From an uncultured Alphaproteobacteria bacterium (GTDB lineage: Bacteria; Pseudomonadota; Alphaproteobacteria; HIMB59; GCA-002718135): a stretch of 64,000 nucleotides of DNA. The stretch spans positions 7,845 to 71,844 of the forward strand of contig CACMGM010000004.1 in NCBI GenBank assembly GCA_902613275.1. The letters run 5' to 3'. The translations under genes were made by a program, and so were the position numbers. This document shows positions 56,085-64,000 of this stretch, in pieces; position 1 is the stretch's first letter, and each line of letters opens with the position of its first letter. The notes below the pieces were generated by a model, which did not search any database, had not been told where the DNA came from, and saw only the letters and a program-made list of their open reading frames with translations.

Positions 56085-56851
56085 AAATTAATCAAATTGC
56101 AGTAACTCTTTATACCGTTAGAGATTTTTGCCAAAATGAAAAAGATTTATTTGAAAGTCTAAAAAAAATCAAAAATATTGGGTATAGTAGCATTCAAATC
56201 AGTGGTGTTGGTTTAATTAATCCTAAAACAATAAAAAGCATGTGTGAAGATTTGAGTTTAGTTATATGCGCTACACATGAACCAAATGAACAAATTATAA
56301 ATAATACTGATGAAGTTATTAATAAGCTAAATATTTTTAATTGCGAATATTCAGCTCTTCCTTATCCATTAAATGTAGAGATGAAAAACTTAGAAGAAAT
56401 TGATAAATTCATAGAAGATATAAATATCGCTGGCTCCAAGTTTCATGCAGAAGGAAAGGTGCTATGCTACCATAATCATGCACTTGAATTCCAAAAAGTT
56501 CAAAATGAAATAATTTTAGAAAGAATTTATAAAAATACAGATAGTAGATTCATACAAGGAGAGCCAGATATTTATTGGATACAAAAAGGTGGTCAAAATC
56601 CATTAATGTGGTGTAAAAAATTAGATCAACGAATGCCATTATTACATTTAAAAGATTTTATAATGATAAATGATCAAGAAAGTTTTTTTGCAGAGGTTGG
56701 CTTAGGTAATTTAGATATCAAAAATATTGTTAAAACAGCAACAGATTCAGGTTGTAAGTGGTTTATTGTTGAACAAGATGAATGTAATGGCGATCCTTTT
56801 GATTCACTTCAGATTAGCTATAATAATTTAGTAAAATATGCAGTTACTTAA
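56081..56851 (+). CDS. Sugar phosphate isomerase/epimerase-type TIM-barrel protein
   Basis: 256 residues of the xylose-isomerase-like barrel. It has metal-binding segments ATHEPNEQ, CYHNHALEFQ, GEPDIYWIQKGGQNPLMW, LLHLKDF and AEVGLGNLDI, the usual positions of Glu, Asp, His and Glu ligands. Proteins of this class beside Gfo/Idh/MocA dehydrogenases act as inosose dehydratases, 3-keto-glycoside lyases (levoglucosan, C-glycoside pathways) or sugar epimerases. The end overlaps the convergent UxaC-like gene by 8 bases. Confidence 0.87.
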   Translation: MKINQIAVTLYTVRDFCQNEKDLFESLKKIKNIGYSSIQISGVGLINPKTIKSMCEDLSLVICATHEPNEQIINNTDEVINKLNIFNCEYSALPYPLNVEMKNLEEIDKFIEDINIAGSKFHAEGKVLCYHNHALEFQKVQNEIILERIYKNTDSRFIQGEPDIYWIQKGGQNPLMWCKKLDQRMPLLHLKDFIMINDQESFFAEVGLGNLDIKNIVKTATDSGCKWFIVEQDECNGDPFDSLQISYNNLVKYAVT

Positions 56852-58058
56852 GAAAAAAACTTTTTGCGTTTTGATTTAATAAATTATTAATATCCCTTTC
56901 TATTATAAATTTTGATAACTCGTAATTTTTCTTAGAAAGATCTTCATAATATTCATATAAAATTTCATATAAGATATTTTTGAAATGAGACCATTTATAT
57001 ATAAGTTGATCAGTAACTCTTGCATCGGAATGCTGAGGTATAAATGATAGACCTAGCATATCAATCCTCATTTTTAGAACAATTTTTATGATACTTGGCT
57101 GGTTCATAAACCACCAAAAACCAAATATTTTTAAATTAGGATGTTTACGAGCTAAGACAGTTAATTCGTGCTGATCATTTAAAGATAAACAAGTTACAAG
57201 AAATTTGTTTTCCGGAAAAGAATTACATAATTTACTTAGTTCTTTGAGATTAATATCACCAATCCCATCTCCAGCTAAACCAAAACTACTATTTACAGCT
57301 CGTTTAACACCTAACATTAAAGACAATGGGATATTTTTTTTATTTAACCATGATAAGATTAATTTCCAAAGAGGATCATTTAAGATTTCTTTAAAATTAT
57401 CTGAATTTGCTGAAATAGCTGCATACACTGGATTTGATACTAAAAAACAACTATCTAAATAATTTATTACAATATCATTTGCTTTTTGATTTATCTTAGT
57501 TTGATTTTTTGCAACCTCAGTTGCTTGGGAATTGTTAATAATTAAATCATCTAGTCTTAATGATGATTGAAATATATTTCTATCCCATTCATTATCTTTA
57601 TATAAATTCCATTCATCAATATCAAATGGATTATTTGTCATTACTAAAGAAGAAACGTTTGATAATTTTAAAATTTTTTCATCTGTAAGAGATTTATTTT
57701 CATATTCATTTTTTAGTTCTTCAAAAGTTTTATTATTATAATTAATATCTAATTTTTGAAGTACAGTTAGTACGCCTTTACACGCTTCAGAAATTGGTGT
57801 TCTATTTTGAAATAATTCTTCCCAGATAAGTTTTGCTTTATTTACTTCATCCAGAGAGTAAAATTTTTCTGCACTTATATTTGCATTGGTTAATAATTCT
57901 GCAATTAAATAATGATAGTTTAATAAATTAATAAAACCAGAAAGAGAATGACTTTTAAAGGCAGATGGAAATAAATGCGTATGAATATCAAAAGTTTTTG
58001 TATTATTAATAACGTCTTCTAAAGTATCAGATAATTCCTGATTAGACATATTCATCAC
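56844..58058 (-). CDS. Divergent uronate isomerase-like (UxaC family) protein
   Basis: 404 residues of the amidohydrolase superfamily with FDIHTHLFP (His26, His28), LNYHYLIAELL where UxaC has DHYKWRAM, a WxxxFQNRTPI segment, and a C-terminal DARVTDQLIYKWSHF equivalent to the VTDSRSFLSYTRHEYF region of UxaC, ending in an NNLLNQNAKSFF motif. I infer an isomerase for glucuronate/galacturonate or a modified uronate. The ATG at 58058 makes an ATGA overlap with the upstream dehydrogenase, supporting the start. Confidence 0.72.
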   Translation of the reverse strand: MMNMSNQELSDTLEDVINNTKTFDIHTHLFPSAFKSHSLSGFINLLNYHYLIAELLTNANISAEKFYSLDEVNKAKLIWEELFQNRTPISEACKGVLTVLQKLDINYNNKTFEELKNEYENKSLTDEKILKLSNVSSLVMTNNPFDIDEWNLYKDNEWDRNIFQSSLRLDDLIINNSQATEVAKNQTKINQKANDIVINYLDSCFLVSNPVYAAISANSDNFKEILNDPLWKLILSWLNKKNIPLSLMLGVKRAVNSSFGLAGDGIGDINLKELSKLCNSFPENKFLVTCLSLNDQHELTVLARKHPNLKIFGFWWFMNQPSIIKIVLKMRIDMLGLSFIPQHSDARVTDQLIYKWSHFKNILYEILYEYYEDLSKKNYELSKFIIERDINNLLNQNAKSFFLK

Positions 58059-59074
58059 TTAATATTGCCAAGCCTAATCGCATTTTTTTGAGCTTTGATT
58101 GCCAATTCCATAACTTTTAAACAATGTGATTGATCCATTGCAGTACTAGTTCTTTTTACAACATCACCCATTAATCTCTCAAAATATGTTAGGGGTTCTT
58201 TAGAAGCATCTTTATATTCATATTTTTTATTATTAACTAAAAAAAGGTGATCTGTACCCTCTCTACCAACAAGATCGACATACTTTCTTAATTCAATGTA
58301 TCCTTTTGTTCCTAAAATAGTCAATCTGCCATCGCCCCAATTAGGTAAAGCATCAGGAGTGTACCAGTCTACCCTAATGTAACCTCTACCCTTATCTCCA
58401 TGAATTAAAATTTCACCAAAATCTTCAAACTTATTATGTTCAGGATTTGAAAAATTACCTCTTGAAGAATTTATAATTTCTACATTTTTAGATCCAGTAA
58501 AAAATAAAAACTGATCTATTTGATGTGAAGCAATATCACATAAAATACCACCATATTGATCGTAATCAAAAAACCAATCAGGTCTAGTTTGAATATTCAA
58601 TCTGTGAGGTCCCATTCCAATTGTTTGAACAACATCTCCAATTTCGCCCGCTTGAATTAAATCATAGGCAGCTTGAACTGACGGCACTTCAAATCTTTCA
58701 GAAAAATCAATTGAAAAAATTTTTCCTGTTTTTTTTGCAGTATTTTCAATTTCTTTAAGTTGTTCTAAAGTTGTACATCCAGGTTTATCTAACATTACAT
58801 CTTTTCCAGCATTCATACACTCAATAGCTAAAGCTGCTCTTTTAACTGGAATGTCTGCTATCAATACTAATTCAATTTCTTTATTTTTTAATAAATCCTC
58901 TTTATTTGTAAAGCGGGGTATATCAGGATGTTTTTCATTAAAATCTTTCGTAATATTATTATCAGTTTCATTCCACCAACCAACACATTCGCATCCCAAA
59001 TTTAACATGCCATTTAATTGTCCAAAAATATGTCTATGCTCAACCCCCATTGCAGCAACTTTAATTTTTCTCAT
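58055..59074 (-). CDS. Gfo/Idh/MocA family sugar dehydrogenase B
   Basis: 339 residues. RKIKVAAMGVEHRHIFGQ replaces the usual glycine-rich start, VMLDKPGCTT stands where most members have EKP, and YGGILCDIASHQIDQFLFF supplies the conserved active-site His. The altered nucleotide loop and DKP motif mark a subgroup different from the two other Gfo/Idh/MocA proteins in this window. It is translationally coupled to the UxaC-like gene, so the two probably work on related intermediates. Confidence 0.85.
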   Translation of the reverse strand: MRKIKVAAMGVEHRHIFGQLNGMLNLGCECVGWWNETDNNITKDFNEKHPDIPRFTNKEDLLKNKEIELVLIADIPVKRAALAIECMNAGKDVMLDKPGCTTLEQLKEIENTAKKTGKIFSIDFSERFEVPSVQAAYDLIQAGEIGDVVQTIGMGPHRLNIQTRPDWFFDYDQYGGILCDIASHQIDQFLFFTGSKNVEIINSSRGNFSNPEHNKFEDFGEILIHGDKGRGYIRVDWYTPDALPNWGDGRLTILGTKGYIELRKYVDLVGREGTDHLFLVNNKKYEYKDASKEPLTYFERLMGDVVKRTSTAMDQSHCLKVMELAIKAQKNAIRLGNIK

Positions 59075-59085
59075 GATTAAATATT

Positions 59086-60114
59086 TTACTCCATTGTAAT
59101 TAGTATATTTTTTTTAGATGATTCTATCATTGCATCAATTAGATAATGAACTTTCAATGCTTCTTTTCCAGTAATTTCAAATTTTTTATTTGTATTAATT
59201 GATTTTGCAAAATTAAGTATAAGATCTTTATGCCAATCAAATGGAAAAGCCATAGGATCAGCACTACTGCCAGTTCCAGATTCCTCTCCAAACTCTTCTT
59301 TTTTACCATTCCTCCAATTAATAATAAGTGTTCCTGCTTCAAGTTTGACTGTTGCATTTTCACAATGAAGAACAATTGACTCTGATGAGCCTGGAAAAAC
59401 ACTTGTTGAAGCGAATAAAGATGCAATTACGCTATTTTTAAATTTAATACCACCAGTTACAAAATTTTCTGACTCCATTTTATGAAACTTTGTAGTTTCC
59501 GCCATTACCATCACGTCTTTAACATCCCCTAAAAGACTGATAGCAAGATCAAGTGTATGAATAGCTTGGCTTATAAGAACTCCTCCACCATCTCTCTTGT
59601 ATGTTCCTCTACCTTGTTCATCATAATAGGACTGTTCTCGCCACCATGGAATATTGATTTGAGCTGAAAAAATTTGTCCAAATTTATTCTCATTTATTAA
59701 TGATTTTAATTTAATTGAGGATTTTCTAAATCTGTGTTGAAAAACTATACCGAGATTAACTTTATTATTTTCACAAATTGAGACTATACTTTTTGCATTT
59801 TCTAAAGTTCGTTCAATTGGTTTTTCCATTAAGATATGTTTTCCATGTTTACTTAATTGCTCTACTAGTTCTAAGCGTTGATTTGGAGGGGTGATGATAT
59901 CCACCATGTCAACTTCAGGATTATCATAAATGCTATCAATGTCTTGAAATGAATTAAAATTATAATTTTTAGAAAAATTTTCTCTTTTTTCCTTATTTCT
60001 AGAAAAAACTCCAACTACATTAATATAGTCCTTTAATTCATTTAAAGCCAAGGCATGGGGTTTTGCAGCCATACCCGTACCAATAATGGCAAGTCCAATT
60101 TTTTTAGAACTCAT
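59086..60114 (-). CDS. Gfo/Idh/MocA family sugar dehydrogenase C
   Basis: 342 residues with IGLAIIGTGMAAKPHALAL, the EKP motif in ILMEKPIERT and GGGVLISQAIHTLDLAISLLG near residue 180, the substrate-binding His/Asp region. An IolG- or glucose-fructose-oxidoreductase-like sugar dehydrogenase. A 3-base head-on TAATG overlap joins it to the MalK-type ATPase gene upstream, tying it to sugar import. It lacks a Tat or Sec signal, so acts in the cytoplasm. Confidence 0.88.
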   Translation of the reverse strand: MSSKKIGLAIIGTGMAAKPHALALNELKDYINVVGVFSRNKEKRENFSKNYNFNSFQDIDSIYDNPEVDMVDIITPPNQRLELVEQLSKHGKHILMEKPIERTLENAKSIVSICENNKVNLGIVFQHRFRKSSIKLKSLINENKFGQIFSAQINIPWWREQSYYDEQGRGTYKRDGGGVLISQAIHTLDLAISLLGDVKDVMVMAETTKFHKMESENFVTGGIKFKNSVIASLFASTSVFPGSSESIVLHCENATVKLEAGTLIINWRNGKKEEFGEESGTGSSADPMAFPFDWHKDLILNFAKSINTNKKFEITGKEALKVHYLIDAMIESSKKNILITME

Positions 60115-61196
60115 TAATTATTTTTTTTTGATACAGACATGCCATTCTCTTCAAAAAGATGAACTGAATCTCTTTTAAAACGAAGATATAATTCTTCTCC
60201 CTTATTAATTTTATATTGCCCGGTATGATGAACAATTAATTGTTTTATTCCTTCACCCTGACAATAAAAGTAAGTTTCACTTCCGAGCTGTTCAGTAAAA
60301 TCAACATATACTTTCAAATCTGAATTTTGCTGTTCACAAACTTCTATATGTTCAGGCCTTATCCCAAGAGAATAAGGTGTATTATTTTGTAAATTTTTAT
60401 GATTTGTTTGTAAATTCAATGCATCTGAAACTAAATTAAATGAACCAGACTTATCAATTGCATTAACCTTTATAAAATTCATTTTTGGAGATCCAATAAA
60501 ACCAGCTACAAAAATATCACTGGGATTATTATATAAATCAAGTGGTGCTCCTGCTTGTGCAACATAACCATTATTTAAAACTACTATTTGATCAGCCAAT
60601 GTCATTGCTTCAACTTGATCATGTGTAACATAAATCATTGTACCACCAATTTTTTCATGAAGTGCTGATAATTCTTTTCTCATTGTTACTCTTAACTCAG
60701 CATCAAGATTAGATAAGGGCTCATCAAACAAAAAGGCTTTTGGATCTCTAACTATTGCTCTTCCAATAGCTACTCTTTGTCTTTGACCACCAGAAAGTGC
60801 TTTTGGTTTTCTTTGAAGATACTCTTCAATTTGTAAAAGTTTAGCTGCGCTATTAACTTTTTCTTCAATTGTTTTTTTATCAATTTTTAAATTTTCCAAT
60901 GCAAAGGCCATATTTTTAAAAACAGACATGTGAGGATACAAAGCATATGATTGAAAAACCATAGCCAAACCTCTTTCTGAAGCGGGTATATTACTTACTT
61001 CATTTCCGTCGATTAAAATTTCTCCCGATGTAATTCTTTCTAATCCAGCAATAATTCTTAATAATGTTGACTTACCACATCCAGAGGGGCCAACTAAAAC
61101 TAGAAATTTTCCACTTTCAACTTTCAAATCAACTCCATGAATTACTTCTGTTTGATCATAACTTTTAAAAATTTCCTTTAATATGATTTCAGTCAT
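60114..61196 (-). CDS. Sugar ABC transporter ATP-binding protein (MalK/UgpC type)
   Basis: 360 residues: Walker A GPSGCGKSTLLRI, signature LSGGQRQRVAIGRAIV, Walker B FDEPLSNLDAELR, H-loop YVTHDQVEAM, and the C-terminal OB/TOBE regulatory domain (LGIRPEHIEV). It energises the MalFG-type permeases encoded upstream in the same operon and could share several CUT1 importers. ATGA overlap with the hydroxyacid dehydrogenase gene at 61193-61196. Confidence 0.97.
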   Translation of the reverse strand: MTEIILKEIFKSYDQTEVIHGVDLKVESGKFLVLVGPSGCGKSTLLRIIAGLERITSGEILIDGNEVSNIPASERGLAMVFQSYALYPHMSVFKNMAFALENLKIDKKTIEEKVNSAAKLLQIEEYLQRKPKALSGGQRQRVAIGRAIVRDPKAFLFDEPLSNLDAELRVTMRKELSALHEKIGGTMIYVTHDQVEAMTLADQIVVLNNGYVAQAGAPLDLYNNPSDIFVAGFIGSPKMNFIKVNAIDKSGSFNLVSDALNLQTNHKNLQNNTPYSLGIRPEHIEVCEQQNSDLKVYVDFTEQLGSETYFYCQGEGIKQLIVHHTGQYKINKGEELYLRFKRDSVHLFEENGMSVSKKNN

Positions 61197-62206
61197 CTAT
61201 CTCTTCTCATTATTGCTTTGTCAGGGTCAGCATGTTGTAAGTGTATAGGAGGCATCCCATTCAAGATTTTTCTTATATCATTCATCATCATATCTCTTAT
61301 ATTTTTATATGAATAATCTAAAGCACCTGCAACATGTGAAGTAAATAAAATATTGGATTTTTTTCTAAAAGTTGAATCTGCTGGCACAGGCTCGACTGGA
61401 TATACATCTATAGCTGCTCTAAAATATTCATTTTCAGCAAGTTCAATAAATTCGTCGAAATCAACAACCTCCGCTCTACTGACTAGAACTACTGAACTAT
61501 TTTTTTTAATTAATTTTAATTTATCTTTACTAATAAATCCTTCATTTTCAGTAGTAACTCCAGCTAATATGAATATAAATTTATTGTTAGATAATAAATC
61601 ATCAATCGATACAGGGTTTACACCCTGGCTTTCTAAGTATTCATTAGATAACCATGGATCAAATACTGAAATTTTACAGTTAAATGGTTTTAACAAAGGA
61701 AGTAAACTTTTTGCTAAATTTCCAAACCCAATTAAACCAACATTTGAGTTAAAAAGTGTATAAGCAAATTTATTTTCTTTAATTCCATATTGCTCTTCAG
61801 AATTTAAAAATTTTTTGTAAACCCCCAATACATTTCTAGAAAGTGAGATTGCGTAACCTATACAAGCTTCAGCAACAGCAGGAGCCATGGCAGGTGCAGC
61901 TGATAAAACATAAATACCTCTTCTATGTGCTTCATGATAATCAATATTCGGTTCCCAATTTGCTTTGACATTTATAATTGCTTTAATTTTTTTTGATTTA
62001 TCTAAACGTTCTTTAGGCATAGCAGTCTGTCCAACTAATATTTCAATTTCTTCAATATTTTTATCTACAAGTTCATCAGGAGCTCGACTACCAAAGTGAT
62101 AGATTAAATTAGATATTTTTTCTAATTCATTCTTAACATCACTGGTAAAAACCATTTCTTCATTTCTTGGATAAGGGTCAAAAAAAATTAGAGGTTTGTC
62201 TTGCAT
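61193..62206 (-). CDS. D-isomer-specific 2-hydroxyacid dehydrogenase within ABC operon
   Basis: 337 residues from ATG 62206, where a TAATG overlap joins it to the permease stop; a longer frame would extend into the permease. NAD fold GLIGFGNLAKSLLPLL, and the catalytic triad Arg244 (LVSRAEVVDF), Glu272 (PVEPVP) and His291 (TSHVAGALD). This is a full active-site set. The family reduces 2-oxo acids to D-2-hydroxy acids; its placement inside a sugar importer operon suggests a keto-aldonate or glyoxylate/hydroxypyruvate type substrate. Confidence 0.88.
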   Translation of the reverse strand: MQDKPLIFFDPYPRNEEMVFTSDVKNELEKISNLIYHFGSRAPDELVDKNIEEIEILVGQTAMPKERLDKSKKIKAIINVKANWEPNIDYHEAHRRGIYVLSAAPAMAPAVAEACIGYAISLSRNVLGVYKKFLNSEEQYGIKENKFAYTLFNSNVGLIGFGNLAKSLLPLLKPFNCKISVFDPWLSNEYLESQGVNPVSIDDLLSNNKFIFILAGVTTENEGFISKDKLKLIKKNSSVVLVSRAEVVDFDEFIELAENEYFRAAIDVYPVEPVPADSTFRKKSNILFTSHVAGALDYSYKNIRDMMMNDIRKILNGMPPIHLQHADPDKAIMRRDR

Positions 62207-63270
62207 TACTTCATACCTGTACTTGCTATTCCTGTTGTTATAAATTTTTGTAAGTAAGCAAATATAATTGCTATAGGTAATAAAGTTACCATAGTCATTG
62301 ATAATACATAATTCCACTGACTAGTAAGTTCTCCGTGAAATGCGTTTAATCCAATTTGTAATGTATAAACTTCACTTTTTGATAAAACTATTAAAGGCCA
62401 TAAGAAATCATTCCATCTCCACATTATGGAAAAAATTGCTAAAACTGCAATAGCCGGTATAGATAAAGGTAGGACTACTCGCCAATAAATTGCCCATTCA
62501 CTTGCGTGATCCATTCTTGCTGCTTCTATAAGCTCTCTAGGCAATGTAAGCATATATTGACGAAGTAAAAAAACTCCTGTTGGTGTTGCAGCACCTGGAA
62601 GAATTACACCCCATAATGAATTAATCATTCCAAAGTTTGCAACAACATAAAAAACTGGAACCAAGATTATGGTTAATGGAATTAACAATGTGCCTATAAC
62701 AAAAACAAGTGCAAAATTTTTTCCTCTAAACTCATATATAGAAAGTGCGTAAGCTGCCATTGAGTTTATTATTAAAGTTATTATTGTTGCAACAACAGTA
62801 ATGAAAGTTGAGTTTTTGAAATAAAGTAAAAAATCATATTTTCTTAGAGGATCAACATAGTTTTCCCACTGAATTTTAAATTCTCTAATTTTTTCTCTTT
62901 TATCAATCGGTACTTTTACTGTTTCTTCTGGGTTTAGAGGATCAACCATTTTAGCATTAATTCCAATTCTTTTTATTTGTGCTAACTGCTTTACTGACCC
63001 ATCTTCTTGCGTCACATTAAAAATTGGTAAGGGTTTATCGTATCCTTCAACATCAACATGAATTTGAGAAAGTGGCAAAATTGTTGGGGGATATTCTTGT
63101 ATACCTGCTAATGTCTTTAATGAAGATAATCCTAACCACACAACAGGACCAAACATTAAAAGAACACCTAGAAATAAATAAAAATAAGAAAAATAATCTG
63201 TCCAATGATATTTATTTTTATATCTTTTTTTTGTAGCAATTTTTATTATTCTTGAAGCTGTTTCAGACAT
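62206..63270 (-). CDS. Sugar ABC transporter permease (MalG type) with enlarged periplasmic loop
   Basis: 354 residues, about 70-80 more than a standard MalG/UgpE permease. After membrane segment 1 (about 28-50) a polar region of some 90 residues (IHVDVEGYDKPLPI to KIQWENYVDPLRKYD) precedes segment 2; the remainder is standard with the EAA loop ELIEAARMDHASEWAIYWRVVLP. It pairs with the MalF-type protein upstream. The extra loop may contact the binding protein. The stop overlaps the next ATG (TAATG). Confidence 0.92.
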   Translation of the reverse strand: MSETASRIIKIATKKRYKNKYHWTDYFSYFYLFLGVLLMFGPVVWLGLSSLKTLAGIQEYPPTILPLSQIHVDVEGYDKPLPIFNVTQEDGSVKQLAQIKRIGINAKMVDPLNPEETVKVPIDKREKIREFKIQWENYVDPLRKYDFLLYFKNSTFITVVATIITLIINSMAAYALSIYEFRGKNFALVFVIGTLLIPLTIILVPVFYVVANFGMINSLWGVILPGAATPTGVFLLRQYMLTLPRELIEAARMDHASEWAIYWRVVLPLSIPAIAVLAIFSIMWRWNDFLWPLIVLSKSEVYTLQIGLNAFHGELTSQWNYVLSMTMVTLLPIAIIFAYLQKFITTGIASTGMK

Positions 63271-63271
63271 A

Positions 63272-64000
63272 TTAAATTTCTTGATGTTTACTTTCTTTGT
63301 TTCGACTAAAATACAATTGCATAAGTGTTAAAAATAAAAGTACCACACCGAGAACCATAGATGCGGCGGCTGCAAGACCAAAATTTTGAACAGATCCAGA
63401 TGAAGCAAATCCTGTGGTAAAAATATATTGAACAATCAATGATGTAGATGTTCCAGGCCCACCACCAGTTAAAACATATATTTCATCAAATGTTTGAACA
63501 CCTTTTATTGAGGCAAGAATAAATACAACTAATAAATTTGGCATTAGAAGAGGTAGAGTTATTCGAAAAAAAATTCTTTCTCGGCTAGTGCCATCCATTT
63601 CGGCTGCCTCATATAAATTTGGAGGTATTGCTTGAAGACCTGCTAATACAATCAGAGTGTAAAAACCCATATGGGCCCATATTGATACAAAGATTACAGA
63701 TGCCATAGCCCATGATGGATCTGTTAAAAATGATACTTTGTCTCCACCATAAGACTCAATTATAGCATTGAAAGCTCCATTTTTTAGCAGTATCCATTGC
63801 CAAATCAAACCAACAACAACTGGTGACAATAAAACAGGGAAAAAAAATACCGATCTAAAAAAGCCTCTGCCAATAATTTTCTTATTTAATATCACGGCAG
63901 TCAAAACCGAAAAGAAAATCATTAAGCCAACTTGAAAAACAACAAAGAATATAGTGTTATAAACTCCTCTCCAAAAAAAATCTTCTGTACATGTATTTGG
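63272..64000 (-). CDS. Sugar ABC transporter permease (MalF/UgpA type), partial
   Basis: Permease that continues past the right edge: the frame is open from 64000, where the first readable residues are PNTCTEDFFWRGVYNTIFFV, the typical periplasmic run-in of a CUT1 permease, so an apparent ATG at 63922 is internal. EAA loop NLYEAAEMDGTSRERIFFRITLP and the late FDEIYVLTGGGPGTST are visible. 243 codons are in the window; the N-terminal membrane segment and the binding-protein gene probably lie beyond it. Confidence 0.93.
   Translation of the reverse strand, partial: PNTCTEDFFWRGVYNTIFFVVFQVGLMIFFSVLTAVILNKKIIGRGFFRSVFFFPVLLSPVVVGLIWQWILLKNGAFNAIIESYGGDKVSFLTDPSWAMASVIFVSIWAHMGFYTLIVLAGLQAIPPNLYEAAEMDGTSRERIFFRITLPLLMPNLLVVFILASIKGVQTFDEIYVLTGGGPGTSTSLIVQYIFTTGFASSGSVQNFGLAAAASMVLGVVLLFLTLMQLYFSRNKESKHQEI

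Noticed and set aside
1..64000. CRISPR array, tRNA, rRNA, phage or transposon
   Set aside because: No regularly spaced repeats, no cloverleaf-like G+C patch in the short gaps, no integrase, transposase or capsid-like protein seen.

Overview
The window is clearly AT-rich (roughly 30% G+C by eye, not computed) and extremely compact. It comes from a streamlined marine-type alphaproteobacterium. Markers of that class are a condensing-type 5-aminolevulinate synthase, HemJ, a GcrA-type C-terminal domain, a MotA-like/OmpA-like pair with a long coiled coil, and a DUF2805 protein. The combination of low G+C, very short intergenic gaps and many sugar and peptide ABC transporters resembles the HIMB59/AEGEAN-169 or SAR11-like lineages; this placement is an inference. 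I see no rRNA, tRNA, CRISPR array, phage gene, transposase or insertion sequence, and no gene-free stretch above about 150 bases.

Region 1 (1-22.7 kb) is a mixed housekeeping and nutrient segment. It holds the end of pyruvate kinase, an aspartate aminotransferase, a TauE/SafE permease, a two-gene saccharopine module directly followed by uvrB, a 3-hydroxyisobutyryl-CoA hydrolase-like protein and a dimethylglycine/sarcosine dehydrogenase-like flavoenzyme. After these come an AsmA-like protein, small transporters, RmuC and YajQ. The segment ends with a Dpp/Opp peptide importer (binding protein, two permeases, fused double ATPase) that abuts a convergent M24 proline peptidase.

Region 2 (22.8-30.2 kb) is a tetrapyrrole cluster: nth, then hemJ, hemF, hemH, hemE and a double-length hemC whose extra C-terminal half looks like a divergent HemD. 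A cytochrome b561 and hemA (ALA synthase) follow on the other strand. Only hemB is missing from a full ALA-to-heme route.

Region 3 (30.2-39.5 kb) is envelope and stress related: a DMT transporter, a pentapeptide-repeat protein with a previously uncalled 53-residue lipoprotein overlapping its end, the MotA-like/OmpA-like motor pair, cyclopropane fatty acid synthase, a stand-alone GcrA C-terminal domain, MsrA, a Nudix hydrolase, a peroxiredoxin-like protein and an agmatinase-family enzyme.

Region 4 (39.5-64 kb) is a carbohydrate island. An 11-gene minus-strand operon encodes an RbsABC-type importer, an aldose dehydrogenase, fuconate dehydratase, fuconolactonase, a cytoplasmic GH29 fucosidase, a mutarotase, KDG kinase and KDPG aldolase; it is an L-fucose/fucoside operon. 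Divergent from it is uxuA, followed by an Ldh-family dehydrogenase and UxuB. With a divergent UxaC-like isomerase further on, and KdgK/Eda, these make a complete glucuronate-to-pyruvate route. The far end holds three Gfo/Idh/MocA dehydrogenases, a TIM-barrel epimerase/lyase-type protein and a MalFGK-type importer with a 2-hydroxyacid dehydrogenase embedded in it. I consider this last set the best candidate for an undescribed sugar or glycoside pathway. No transcription factor is visible anywhere in region 4.
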